Both the position numbers and the translations under genes were made by a program. Below, piece by piece: positions 1-10,364 of a stretch of 64,000 nt of DNA. The notes beneath the pieces were generated by a model. The model worked only from the letters and a program-made list of their open reading frames with translations, had not been told where the DNA came from and did no database searches. Origin of the DNA: Branchinecta lynchi (lineage: Eukaryota > Arthropoda > Branchiopoda > Anostraca > Branchinectidae); the NCBI GenBank assembly GCA_023053575.1, contig JAKZAP010000007.1, forward strand, positions 23,895,464 through 23,959,463. The letters run 5' to 3'. Within the stretch, counting starts at the first letter, position 1; each line of letters starts with the position of its first letter.

Positions 1-335
1 ACAATTCGATTTAAAATTTGGTAGAATGTTGCGGTGTTGCTCAGATTCAAGGCACTGTAGACCAAATTTGATACTTACTGCAGATCTTCAATCGGCCAGG
101 GATGTTAAGTTTAGCTTCTCCAGTGCCGATTCGTAGTAATCACAGATTCACTTTTCGAGCTTTGAGCCTGAGGAGGACCCTTGCCAAGGAGGGCCGAAAT
201 ATCGCTCGCTGATTCGTAGTAAGCTTGGGCTGAAGCAATATTTTTATCATATCTGTATGGTGTAACGTAGCCAAAAGGCTAGCGCGACAGTCTATGCCGA
301 GGAAATGCTGCGACTTCTACTTATTTTTGTTACAG
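1..335. other. Intron end upstream of the first visible exon
   Basis: No coding exon is seen here. A pyrimidine-rich tract ending in TTTTTGTTACAG at 324-335 is a good 3' splice site for the exon that begins at 336. Around 170-235 lies a remnant of a dispersed foldback repeat (CCCTTGCCAAGGAGGGCCG, then an AGCTTGGGCTGAAGC end) that recurs near 10650, 13720, 24320, 49050 and 55450. Confidence 0.5.
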
Positions 336-872
336 GTACAAGATGAAGCAGTTAGAACGTCTACCTGTCCGTCCTCCTCAGGAAGAAAAGAAGCGGAAAC
401 CGCGCACCAAGCGCACCCTATCCAGCGAGATGGATCAAGAGAACATTGATAGTCGACCCCCTGAAAAGCGCTTATACTCAGACATCGACCACAGGCTTAT
501 GAGCCCCCTTTCCTCCCGAACGAACGACATTCACCTCACCCCCTTATACAACCACCTTGCTGAATCAGTCGACCAGCTGAAACGGGGGGAGCGAAACACC
601 TTCGACTCGGGCTTCGTATCACAAAATTTCGACTTCGAACAAGATATGCTCGATACTTCCCAACTATCCATTGGGTCACTGGATATCACACCTCTCAATA
701 TTACCTTGAATGAGTCCCTGTTTGACGATAAGAATCTCCTTTCGCCCGTCGGTCAGTCGGTGAGTGACTGCGTGACGTCAACGCCGATTGCGTTGAAGAA
801 AAGATGGCTGAGGGAGGCGAATAACGATCAGGATACGGCCATGGATTTGTCGAACCATAAGAATGACTCCAG
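336..872 (+). CDS. Penultimate coding exon of a nuclear-like protein (partial gene 336-8407)
   Basis: The exon runs from an acceptor (TTTTTGTTACAG before 336) to a donor (CTCCAG|GTTAGT after 872). It gives about 178 residues in frame with ATG 343 and is entered one base before the TAC codon at 337, so ATG 343 need not be the true start. The product is hydrophilic with no membrane segment. Basic stretches (EEKKRKPRTKRT near the start) look like a nuclear localisation signal, followed by Ser/Thr/Asp-rich low-complexity sequence and a short motif KKRWLREA near the end. A similar KKRW motif occurs in the SETD5/KMT2E chromatin proteins, from memory, so this is only a weak hint. No catalytic domain is visible. 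The exon ends after two bases of a codon, and exon 8248-8407 supplies the third (AG+C, Ser). Confidence 0.72.
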
Positions 873-1053
873 GTTAGTAGCCTATCAGTATTTAGCTAGT
901 TAACCTGCATTGCATCTTTTCTGACTTGTCCGTATTTATCACTTTTTGGGCTACGAGTCTTCCACTCGGTGACTTTTTTTTCAGTAAACTTTTATAACGT
1001 CACCCACTCTTACCAAAACAGATAAAATCATTTTTCGTCTTATATTTATACAA

Positions 1054-1450
1054 CCATAAATTTCCTGTAATGACTCACCATTCAGGGGGCTTGTCAATAA
1101 GAGATTTCTGATGCGCTCTTGACCGAGCGTCAGATAGTTCGAGAAATACCCACGGGGATAAAAATACCCGACTATCCAGACACACACGATTTTTCGCAGC
1201 TGTTGTGCTGAACTAGGAATATTTCTCTGTAATGGAAGAGTATCGTGGATCTTTTGTCCTAGCGTAGGTACCTGGTGGCATGCTGAATAGTCCTGACTTG
1301 TGCCAACAAATTTTGTCTATCTGAGCAAGAACGCCGATTCGACCCAAGCGAAATTTTTGGAAACTAGGTGAGGCTCGGGCAATATAGTAGCATAGAAGAA
1401 TAGGAAATGACAAGCCCCCTGAATGGCGAGTCATTACAGGAAATTTATGG
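1054..1450. mobile_element. MITE-like element with 42-bp terminal inverted repeats
   Basis: The left end (1054-1098) reads CCATAAATTTCCTGTAATG and then TCAGGGGGCTTGTCA. The right end (1405-1450) is its reverse complement with one or two mismatches. The 300-bp interior has no reading frame of note. No clear target-site duplication is seen, so the superfamily is unknown. Confidence 0.7.
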
Positions 1451-2963
1451 GTCCCTGATTAAATCTCTATTCCAATCCAAGTGACATTTATTTAAACCTT
1501 GCTCCATTGGTCAAACTTATGCCTTAAACACACCCAGCGGAGAAGTTTCCTTACCCTTTTGGAGGTTTCCTCATCCCTACCAAAAACCGTAGACAACTGG
1601 GCACAACCAACACCTGACGTTCTCTACTGCGCCTGGCTGAAGATTGAAAATTATTTTTTTGGGTCGAATTTCTTTATTTAAAAATGGTGGGACACAGATA
1701 GTTCATTGACTGTCTTCCAATTGCCAATTCAAAAATTTTCATTACCCATTTTTACTCGTAATTGATTTTCATAAATCATTTGTATAGTTATTTTTGTTTT
1801 TGTGTAGGAAAGCCTCCCTTTCGATCCATACCGTGATACTTCCATTCGTCCCAACTTCTGCTTGTACTCCCTATCAAAACTTGGTCTTCTTTTTTTTCTT
1901 TTCATTTTTACTCCTCCACTCAGGGACAAAAGTGTGGCACCTACTCTTTCTATTTTTACTTTATAATTGTATTCTCTTTAGTGTTCTATTGTTAATTTTA
2001 CATTTTCCTCAGTATTGTTACCTTTTCTTTTTACATAAACTTAAACTATTAAAAATCAAAGGTCAGCATTCTTAATACTAGCATTACCTTCAGTGGTTGT
2101 TTCGTACAAACCCACCCTCTGTTCTTGTCCATCGTCAAGACCACAAGATTTCAGGATTTTCGTTCTAAGTAGGAGCTAATTTCGTTTAAGAAAGATAATA
2201 AAAACGAAAGAAAACATTCAAAGTATTCGTAAGGATGAGTATGTTTACATGATACCAAAACTTATTGCTATACCAAAACTTATTGCTATGCCAATACTAA
2301 CTATTCACCAATGGTTCATTACCTAATGACAGGAATTTAGGAATCCATGCGTTGCAGAACAAGGGAAAAGAGTGTCCAATGGTGAGCAAGGGGCTAGGGA
2401 CTCTTCAATTAACAACCCGAAGCAAATGATACTGTCATTATTTGCGACACTTCGGTCGAGAGAAAAGTGACACGAAATACAGACTTGTTTCTTTAGCAGC
2501 AACACGTATTTTGGGGCCTTGTTTAGTTGGGAAAACGAAGGGTCTTCATATCTTGTCATTAGCAAATTTAAAGTTCTCATCTGGTTTATCTTTTAAACTC
2601 AGACACATTTTAAAAGGAATATCGTTTCCGAATTGTAACCGAATTCAAATCCAAGTCGTATAAAGCTTACAAGACCAAGAGAGATTACTGCGGTTTGGGA
2701 GCGGGAGGTTAGCGAGAGGAGAGCAAGGCGGGATTGACGTCAAAGATGGCGTCTTTAAAGCAGCCCACTTACTTATTCTGCCTTTTACATTATCCCTAGT
2801 TCCCTTATGGTATTGTGTGCTTCCGAAATCCCCGCCTTTCGTCATTGTTTCTTTTTGTTCCAACGCCTCTTTAGGACTTTTTCGGCTGTGCCGAGTTTCG
2901 CAAGTCGCGCAACGCAAACCTGGCCGAAAGCTTCAAGATTGCCGATCCTCTTTCACACATAGG

Positions 2964-3209
2964 AGTTGAGTTTTTGAAGATACCACGATATCTCTTACCA
3001 CGGTAACTGGAAGTTATCTAAAAAAAAACCTGCTAAACAAGTGCTAAACTTCTTTCTCACCAATTGACAAAACTTGATGAAAGTGACTTTTCAGATACCA
3101 CGATAACTGCAGAAAACGTTTTTTGACCGTGGTCTCAGATACCACGGTAACTGCTAAACCGACTTTAGACCGTGGCATCAGATACCACGATATCTGCAAA
3201 AACGCAACT
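2964..3209. mobile_element. GATACC-module palindromic element, copy 1
   Basis: The copy begins AGTTGAGTTTTTGAAGATAC and ends with the near reverse complement (GATATCTGCAAAAACGCAACT). It is built from repeated ATACCACG/CGGTAACTG modules in both orientations. About 246 bp with no coding potential. It belongs to the family at 15875-16370, 22198-22923 and 50710-50828. Confidence 0.75.
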
Positions 3210-3409
3210 AAGGACTTGAGAAGCATCAGTGTTTTTTTTATTCTGTAAGACAAGGAGACCACCAGGTCCATTTCGTCTTTAAATTTTAAGACAAAGTTTC
3301 GCTTGGTTTTTCCCACTTTTAAACCACGGTGCGCTCAGTCTTCAAATGGTATGCGTCCAGCCGCCGCGTTGAAGAACGGAAGGGCTCGATATAGAGCGTA
3401 TTCCATCCT

Positions 3410-3715
3410 ACTTACCGTAGTTAACTACGTATGATGTCACGAATTTTGGAGTCAAGACTGGAAAGCATTTTTCATAAAACTGCGCGATTCCGCGAGGAGA
3501 ATCGAGATAAAATATCCTGCTACGGGCTAATCCGACCAATCATGTTGCAGAGATCCGTAGTTGCCACGCTTTCTACGTTTCCGAGCATGGTAAGCAAATA
3601 GTACTATTGGCTACTATTTCCAGAGGGTTGGACCGATCAACTTTTGGTGAGGTTGGAACGGAAATACTAACTAATAGTTACTATTGTTAGAAGGCTGGAA
3701 CACGCTCATAGTCGA
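3410..3715 (+). repeat. Dispersed repeat, uninterrupted copy
   Basis: It shares GTAACTACG, TCACGAAT, GGAAAGCATTTTTC and CAGAGATCC-TAG with 14400-14915. Here CACGAATTTTGGAGTCAAG is continuous, whereas the 14.4-kb copy has a LINE 3' end inserted at that place. The stretch includes a small MITE at 3583-3707. Confidence 0.6.
3583..3707. mobile_element. Short MITE-like inverted repeat (GAGCRTGG family)
   Basis: The left end is GAGCATGGTAAGCAAATAGT and the right end GTTAGAAGGCTGGAACACGCTC. The inner parts pair around TAGTTACTATT. A sister copy lies at 14787-14910. No coding sequence. Confidence 0.5.
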
Positions 3716-4249
3716 CAAGTGCTATGACGAAATAGTCGATTTCTCATGGCAAGTAATTGGATTTTCGAATACGGTATTTCTGAACCATTTAATCGTGAAA
3801 AGATCATTTCTAGTAAGAGTTGTGCTTTAAAAAGGCTTTCCGGTGTTTTTTCTCGAAATGTGGAACAAAGGAGCCTGGTATCTTATCCCACATCCTGGAT
3901 TCTTTTGGTTAAAATGTCCTGTTGTGACGGGGAAATGATACGTGGTTTGAAGATAGGAGCGGAAGAGTGTTTTTCGTTTAAAGCTTAACTGAAAAGGGCA
4001 GAGATGGGACAACCTAGTTACGCATCACCTATGCACTTAACGAGGCTTGAAAACCCGACTAAAATGCGTTACGTCATTGCTCCGCTATTTATGAATAATC
4101 GATTTTCAAATAGTGGAAATTCCTGTCGAATGTGTGGTACCTGTATGCGCTTGCAGCCTGTGGTTGTATGCTTAGCGAAAACGGTTATGAAAAATAAATG
4201 TTGCCGCAGTGACCTTCCGCAAGATCATTACTGGCCATTGAAATGCAGC

Positions 4250-4470
4250 GTTTCTTCTTCTTCTTCTTTTTTCTTTTGTGTGGTATATTGAAAAAATGAT
4301 TAATTTGTCTTTAAATGAAATTAATTTATTGTTTAAGTTAAGTTAAAGTAGTTTGTGGTAGCCGCCCAGTGCCAGTGCATTTATGTCTTCTCATGGGCGG
4401 TTACCTATCATGATGGGTTATTATGTAATTTAGCAATAAAATAATTTAATCTAATCTAATCTTTCGATTG
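4250..4470 (+). mobile_element. LINE 3' end with (AATCT)n tail
   Basis: A hairpin CCGCCCA/TGGGCGG is followed by AATAAAATAATTTAATC and then several AATCT units. This is the usual arrangement of a 5'-truncated non-LTR retrotransposon 3' end. No reading frame remains. Confidence 0.55.
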
Positions 4471-4477
4471 AGATTAA

Positions 4478-4792
4478 GGTAGCGTTTCAGTGAAGTTATT
4501 GCAATTTTAGATGATAAGAGGGGGGGGGGGGGGAGCGCCGTATTGTGGTAGTTATCACGCTCTCTGGAACGAAAATAATAACAGCGCGAACATACGTCAT
4601 CGCTCTTACAGGAGTTCCTGCAGAACCGATAGTTATTATCACTTATGATGCTCGCGACCATCATAGGTAAATTGTAACGATCGTAACAGTCGTGGAACGA
4701 AAATAATAAGTGGGAGGAGCCAAATTACTTATTACGACAATACTAACAAGAAGTAACGATTGTAACTAATAATGAGTCGCGGGAACGCTACC
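4478..4792. mobile_element. PIF/Harbinger-like MITE with TAA duplication
   Basis: The ends are GGTAGCGTTTC and GGGAACGCTACC, flanked on both sides by TAA (4475-4477 and 4793-4795). A 3-bp TWA duplication and termini starting with GG fit PIF/Harbinger. The 315-bp interior contains a poly-G run of about 15 and inverted GGAACGAAAATAATAA motifs. No transposase. Confidence 0.72.
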
Positions 4793-5059
4793 TAAAATTT
4801 TGTGCGACGTAGTAGAATTTTGTGGTGTGAAGACGGCCGTAGATTTTCTGAAGTGGATAGTGGAAATAGTGGAAGAACAAATCACTTTACAAAAAATCCA
4901 AATAATGTAGTATATTACGTTAAATGGTAATACACCAGGTCACATGCTCTCATGCTCGGTATCAGCGTAGCTTCGTGCCCTCATTCGTGAGCCGGCTTAA
5001 TTCTGAAGCAGTTTCAATAACTGCCAGTAGCCTATATAAATATACGTCTAAAATGTTCG

Positions 5060-5285
5060 TTTGTTCTTTAAATTTTTACTAACTTTATTGCTGTCGGAGA
5101 ATCTTGTTTTGTTGTTGTTGTTGTATTTATTCACTTTACGTTTGACCTCATCATTGTTGTTGTTGTATTTATTCACCTTACATTTGACCTTATTTTATCC
5201 TGATACAGTTATTTTTGTTGACAAAAAAAACGAAAATTCGGCTAGCCCGTGAATGGTTTGAAAATAAATTGAATTTAATTGAATT
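5060..5285 (+). mobile_element. LINE 3' end with AATTG-type tail
   Basis: CGAAAATTCGGCTAGCCCGTG followed by AATAAATTGAATTTAATTG matches, in the other orientation, sequences at 11598-11650, 13967-14010 and 61668-61720. The last of these is attached to a recognisable LINE C-terminal coding region. Confidence 0.55.
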
Positions 5286-5404
5286 CAAAATGATACAAAA
5301 ATAAATTGGCTGTTCAGTTAACTTTAAAAGGTGAATTGATATGTCGTAAAATAGGGGAGAAACGAAAGAACAGATATTAGCCAGTTTTTCATTCCTGAAC
5401 CCGA

Positions 5405-5590
5405 TTAATGTGCTTGTCAGTGTGTACAAATTTTAAGTCTATTTAGTGTGTTTTTTATTTATATGAAAAGAATGTTGTCGTGTTTATTTACATTGTTTTG
5501 TTTAAGTGTTTTAATATGTATATTTCTTCTGTATTTTATTCATACTCCGCTGTTACGCAAAAAGCGGGTCATAAATAAATAAATAAAAAA
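5405..5590 (+). mobile_element. LINE 3' end with CTCCGC hairpin and AATAAAT tail
   Basis: The ATACTCCGCTG...AAAAAGCGGGTC hairpin is followed by ATAAATAAATAAAT. A nearly identical stretch lies in reverse orientation at 44667-44790, and related hairpins end 55260-55345, 56640-56750 and 61560-61650. Confidence 0.65.
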
Positions 5591-5599
5591 AAATAAAAG

Positions 5600-6015
5600 T
5601 CAAAATGCCCATAACGATTGAGTATGTTTGCATGATAATATTCAAAACTCACTAGTATGCCATTACTAACTATTAACCAAAGATTCATTATGGTAATGAC
5701 AGGAATTTTGTATCCATGTGTTGCAGAACAAGGGAACAAAGTGTACAGTAGTGAGGAAAGGGGCTAGAGACTCTGCAATTGTGTCATTATTTACGAAATT
5801 TCGGACGAAAAAAAAGTGCAGTATCTACAGATTTGTTTTTAAACAGCAACACGTATTTTGAGGCATTCTTTAATTGGGACAACACTCGAAATGTGAAACA
5901 AAGGAGTCTGGTGTCTGATCCTGGATCTTTTGGTTTTAAATGTTCTGTTGTGGCAGGGAAAGGATGTGTGGTTTGAAGATAAGACTAAAATGACGCAAGT
6001 GTCCGCGGAAGAGTA
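5600..6015 (+). repeat. Copy 2 of the intron-internal duplication, contiguous
   Basis: This is the contiguous version of the segment that is split at 2205-3980. It shares TGACAGGAATTTTG, GTTGCAGAACAAGGGAA and GAAATGTGAAACAAAGGAG. No reading frame is conserved between the copies, so the duplication looks non-coding. Confidence 0.6.
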
Positions 6016-6554
6016 ACTAGATTTATAATTAATTGTAATTAAATTTATTTATAATTTAATAAACAATAACCAGTCGAGAGTAAATACTACTGTACCCTTC
6101 TTCTTCTTGAGAGACCAGCCAATATTATCCGCAGCTAACAAACAGAATATGCAACACTTTATAACAGGTTTTTCCATTAGTGCAGCAGATGTAAATACAG
6201 AAGAGTTAAATTGTGTTTATTAATAAAATAAGTATCCTATCCTAAAAAAATGGTTGCGTTTTTTGAATTTTCAGTTCTCGCATTTGACAAAAACTCTAAT
6301 TTAGCCACCCGCTAAAACCTGCTTATATGGGTTGAACATCAGCCCTTTGTTAACCAGTCAGGAAGAGAATGGAGAAGGGGAATCTAGAAAATTGACTATC
6401 CAAGCAACTTCTTGATTCTGCAGAACCCCGTTTTCGACTCTGACAAGAAAGCAAAAAGGAGAATTGGCTTCGTCTCAATGGTCATACAACCGGAAATAGG
6501 AGAATTAAACGCAACTAATGAGTTCTTTTTTATGAATAATGTTGACTGATTTTG

Positions 6555-8105
6555 TGGCACTTGCCCATCACTTTTCCGTCGGTCGGTCGGTCTGGTGATC
6601 GCCAGTTAGGGTACTTCCAGATGTGCTGGGGGGATGAAACTTGGCAGGCATATTAGGGACCCGACCACACTAACTAGGAAATAGTCACTTCCCCGAACCG
6701 ACCACCGTGGGGGAGGGGGGATCCGGAATATTGACATATGTATAACTTTTAAACCGGGAATCGGATCTGGTGAAACTTGAGATTTGGAAACATTTTGTCT
6801 CAGATGTCACGCTTCAAATCCGGAACAAATCCGGGAGCCGGAAATTGTGTGACATGTTAAGAGTGGACAGATGGGGATGAAACTTGACGGGAAGTACAAG
6901 CCCTTGATACGTAGTTGACAAGACCGGACCGGATCTGGGCACCGCGGGGGGAGTTGGAGGGAGGGTTCCGAAATTCCGGTGATCCAGAGTTAAGGTGCTT
7001 CTACATTTGCTAGGACGATGGAACTTGGCAGGCGTATCAGGGACTCGACCATTTTAAGGAACAGTCGTTTCTCCGATTCGACCATCGTGGGGGGGGGGGA
7101 GGGGAGGCATCCGGAATCTTGGGGTATCTCCAAGTTTTTAACGGGTGATAGGATCTTAATGAAACATGATATTTGGAAAGAACTCATGTCAGAGATGTCC
7201 TATTTCAAGTGCAGACCGGATCTCATTAATGTGGGGGGGGGGGGGAGTCGGGGGAACCGGAAATTTGTGAGACGCTTAGAGCGGAGCGATTGGGATGCCA
7301 CTCTGTGGGAAGAACAGGCGTAAGCCCTAGATACATCAGTGACAGAGCCGGACCGAATTCGGGCACTATGGGACGAGTTGGAGGGGGGGGGGGGGGCGGA
7401 ATTCCCGGTTATCGCGATTTAAGGTACTCCCAGATGTGCTATGACGATGAAATGAACATTTGAAATTTGACAAAATTGGTTTAGAAATTGTATTTCCCAC
7501 GTCCGACTATCCCTTAAATTACTCATCTTAACCGCAAAATTAAAAAAAATACTTTTAAGCAAAATATAAATTTTCATGAGCCCATGACAATTTTCGCCCC
7601 AAGGGTTTTGCTTAGAAATTAATTTCTAGCTCCCCTAAAGTGCGCATCTTAAATGCCAAGTGAAATTTTTTTTTTACTAAACGGTACATTTCATGATCCT
7701 CGACTCCCGAGGGCCCATGATCTTTGTGGCACAAAGATTTTGCTTAAAACTGGATTTCTAGCACCCTTAAAGTGCGCATCTTAACCGAAAAGTCAAAAAA
7801 ATACTGTTGACCAGACCATATATCCATGATCCTAAAGTGGCAGTGATCTTTTTTGCCCCAAGGATTTTAATTGAAGATGAATTTCTAGCGCCCTTAAAGT
7901 ACGGATCATCACAGCCAAGTGCAAACATAAAATAATTTGTACCAAACGATAGCCTAAATTCTCGTGATTTCCAAGGGTCCATGATCATTCCTATCACAAG
8001 GGTTTTCTTGCAAATGATCACAACAACCCCACGAATTGGCCAATTCCTACTTTCATCGTCTTACGCAGTCTTGCAAGTGCCATATGAGCTTCTAGCTCTT
8101 GTTGG
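6555..8105 (+). repeat. Long GTCGGTCTG / GATGAAACTTGG repeat (GCACTTG family), copy 1
   Basis: It starts GGCACTTGCCCATC with a GTCGGTCGGTCTG block, continues as two to three 385-430-bp units each starting with GTACTTCCAGATGTGC and GATGAAACTTGGCAGGC, then several ~125-bp units with CTTAAAGTGCGCATCTTAA. It ends GCAAGTGCCATATGAGC and TTCTAGCTCTTGTTGG. Poly-G runs are frequent. Related copies: 16560-16690, 20112-21233, 37011-37522 and 62671-63432. Confidence 0.65.
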
Positions 8106-8247
8106 ATTTTCGGAAAGAAAAAAGTAAAAATTGCGTTCAGAGTAATTACTCCTACCGATTGGTTATGCTTTCCCTCTCCATTACCTTACCCTCCATATTA
8201 GATCATTTCTTTTTGGTTTTTAATTAATTTATTAAAATTTCTTCCAG

Positions 8248-8407
8248 CTTACGGCCGTCCGTGCTTATGGTTGCCAAGAAGGGGCTAGTCACTTCAGTGG
8301 ATGGGAATGTCTCCGAAAACGAAGTCGACGGCGCTTTGGCATTGATCCAACTGGCTTCCTCCCCGGAACGATACGGAATCCGACGACCATCCCTCACATT
8401 TGAATGA
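8248..8407 (+). CDS. Last coding exon of the plus-strand gene
   Basis: The acceptor AATTTCTTCCAG ends at 8247. The first base completes the Ser codon left open at 872, and translation continues for 52 residues to TGA at 8405-8407. The product includes MVAKKGLVTSVDG, DGALALIQLASSPERYG and a C-terminal RRPSLTFE. The matching phase across a 7.4-kb intron and the absence of another open frame support the exon. The ALALIQLAS stretch is a short helix-like run common in nuclear regulators but is not diagnostic. No enzyme domain is visible, so I give no function. A mobile element lies only 95 bp beyond the stop codon. Confidence 0.7.
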
Positions 8408-8502
8408 AGTGTCAGAGAACCCGTACGGAGATGTATAAGCGGGGGGGGGGGGGGGGTATACGTTAGATGGTATCGGGGAGGCTGATAATATATAATTTGC
8501 TA

Positions 8503-8718
8503 CACTGTTAGAAGTTTGATAACAGATAACACATGTTTGCGTATCCCTCCCACCTGGTATGACCCTTTTAAGTTGTGAGACAAAACTTCTGTTATGATCC
8601 TTTAAGGTGGTATATTTCGCGAAAAAATAACATTCAAACGATTCATAACATATATAGTCTCATGTTTAACGCAGGGATGCCCAAACATGTGCTATCTGTT
8701 ATCAAACTTCTGAGAGTG
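8503..8718. mobile_element. Tc1/mariner-like MITE flanked by TA
   Basis: The ends are CACTGTTAGAAGTTTGATAA and its near reverse complement ending TCAAACTTCTGAGAGTG. The inverted repeats run about 37 bp and are bounded by TA at 8501-8502 and 8719-8720. At 216 bp it has no transposase. It lies just past the stop codon of the plus-strand gene, so it may be part of its 3' UTR. Confidence 0.75.
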
Positions 8719-8897
8719 TATATTTCGTTGCATGGAAACTAGGGGGACGAATCCGATCGCCGGGTGTGAGTAGTGGCTCAGCAATGAGCCATTTTGCACT
8801 ACAGTATCATTGCGCGGAAAGTAAAATTGTTGAAGCTTGCGAGAGTACTTCCTTGGGTAGTGTTATACATCAAGGCTCCACCTTCATGGTCCATTTA

Positions 8898-9090
8898 CAC
8901 ACTGCGTAAAATCCGAGCGTATTTTGAAATCCGAGCGTACTTTACGCACGTTTTGAGCTTGAAAAGATTTCTAGCAATATGGACGTATTTAGATCAAAAC
9001 GGACCGATTTCTCAAATACGTCCGTATTGCTAGAATGTTTTCAAGCTCAAAACTTGCGTAAAATACGCTCGGATTTGTGTGTGCAGTGTG
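8898..9090. mobile_element. Palindromic MITE flanked by TA
   Basis: CACACTGCGTAAAATCCGAG at the left pairs with the right end CGGATTTGTGTGTGCAGTGTG. The two arms match over most of the 193 bp (for example AGCAATATGGACGTATTT against AAATACGTCCGTATTGCT). TA flanks both ends (8896-8897, 9091-9092). Likely Tc1/mariner-related. Confidence 0.75.
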
Positions 9091-10265
9091 TAAAGCCGCC
9101 ATCACTAAGATTGTCTTCCAATCACCTACCTACTGTCGTCTTTTCCCATATGTATGAAGGGTATACAGATCGGAACGATATTGGTAGTGTTTAGTAAGGA
9201 GACTGGAACACACCCTAAACAGTTCAGCCTTGTAACTGGGTTATAGTCGAGTATCGCCACTTCGAAGTTGAGTGTTGTGAGTGTCGGAGGTTTTGTGCGA
9301 CCTGATTTTTAAGGCAAGAATGAGCTTTAATGTCTCTAGGTCGATAGAGTAGGTCAATTTGGATAGATCTTTGGTCATGTGTAACGAAATTGTCGCACGA
9401 ATCGGTCACTGTAAAGGAAATGGCCTTTTGGAAATTGGAGCGGGAACACGTTCAAAGCTAGAGATACGCTGATCGGGTAACGGGCGGTGCCGACAGTGTA
9501 CTAATGGTTCGGACAGACGATCATGATTCGGACTTTCGTCACTTTCATCAGAAGGTTGAAACTGTTCATCTTTTCCGTATGAAGCTGATGGACGCTGTTA
9601 ATGTAAGCTTCCGCCGGATCCAGTCACCTGTCCACACCATAAAGACTGAACAGGTTCTAATGCTTGGTTTCGATGTCGGTTTTGTGTGACTTGAGTTGAA
9701 AGAGAGTTTAGTTATCATTAGTGGCGATTTTTATTCGTACGTGCTCGTTGTCCGTTTTGTCCTTAGGAAGTATTTTGGGGGCTCCGGTCTTTTGTCGCGC
9801 TAGGAATGTTACTTTTCAAAAAAGGTCAGCGATTTCGCCCTGATCCTATCACCGAAGTACGGAACTTTCTCTTACCCGTCCACTTACTAAACTTCAAACG
9901 TCGAGTCGGGACGTCATATGAGAATAGGATCGACCTCGGTTGCCGTTAGCTCGAAAACACCTTGTTATTCAAAAACGCGAATTTAGTCAAAACACAAAAT
10001 GGTGTAGATCTGTCAAAAATATGATCAGCTTGGTCACACTGCGCTCAAAAAGCCGCCTATTCGACATAAGAACTGAAATCCCTAGCTGTCGTGATATTTC
10101 ATTGGCTTTGTGGCAGCTTGGGGATAATGGGCAGACTGCAATTAGGGGTCAATTAGGGTCCCTGTAACATAATTAAACAGGCTGTTTTTTTCACTAATTG
10201 ATCTCCTGAATTTAAAATGACAACATTCAGAATTAGTTGTATCTTGTTATTTTTTTTGTCTACTT

Positions 10266-10364
10266 ATGCCACCGAAAAAGCGAGGAAATGAGCCAAGTGT
10301 GACCAAGCTCTCCGGTTTTGCCGGACGAATTATTGACAGTCTCGACCGGGAGAAGTTGAAATAA
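10266..10364 (+). CDS. Possible 32-residue small reading frame
   Basis: ATG 10266 to TAA 10362-10364. The product starts MPPKKRGNEPSVTKL and is basic. Nothing else supports it: there is no neighbouring promoter signal or splice signal that I can defend, and it may be chance. It is recorded because the composition is protein-like. Confidence 0.15.
   Translation: MPPKKRGNEPSVTKLSGFAGRIIDSLDREKLK

Larger units (their letters stand above)
2205..3980 (+). repeat. Copy 1 of an intron-internal duplication, split by an insert
   Basis: Sequence 2220-2545 (TGACAGGAATT, GTTGCAGAACAAGGGAA, AGCAACACGTATTTTG) and then 3850-3975 (CTCGAAATGTGGAACAAAGG, GGTTTGAAGATA) match two adjoining halves of 5610-6010 in the same order. 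The roughly 1.3 kb between the halves is absent from the second copy and contains the palindromic element at 2964-3209 and the MITE at 3583-3707. Confidence 0.65.
873..8247 (+). other. 7.4-kb intron of the plus-strand gene, filled with repeats
   Basis: The intron is bounded by GTTAGT at 873 and TTTCTTCCAG at 8247. Recognised repeats inside are listed separately: a MITE at 1054-1450, GATACC modules at 2964-3209, small MITEs at 3583-3707 and 4478-4792, LINE 3' ends near 4250-4470, 5060-5285 and 5405-5590, and a GTCGGTCTG-type repeat at 6555-8105. Nothing was recognised in 1451-2200 or 6020-6540 apart from AT-rich sequence. Confidence 0.6.
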
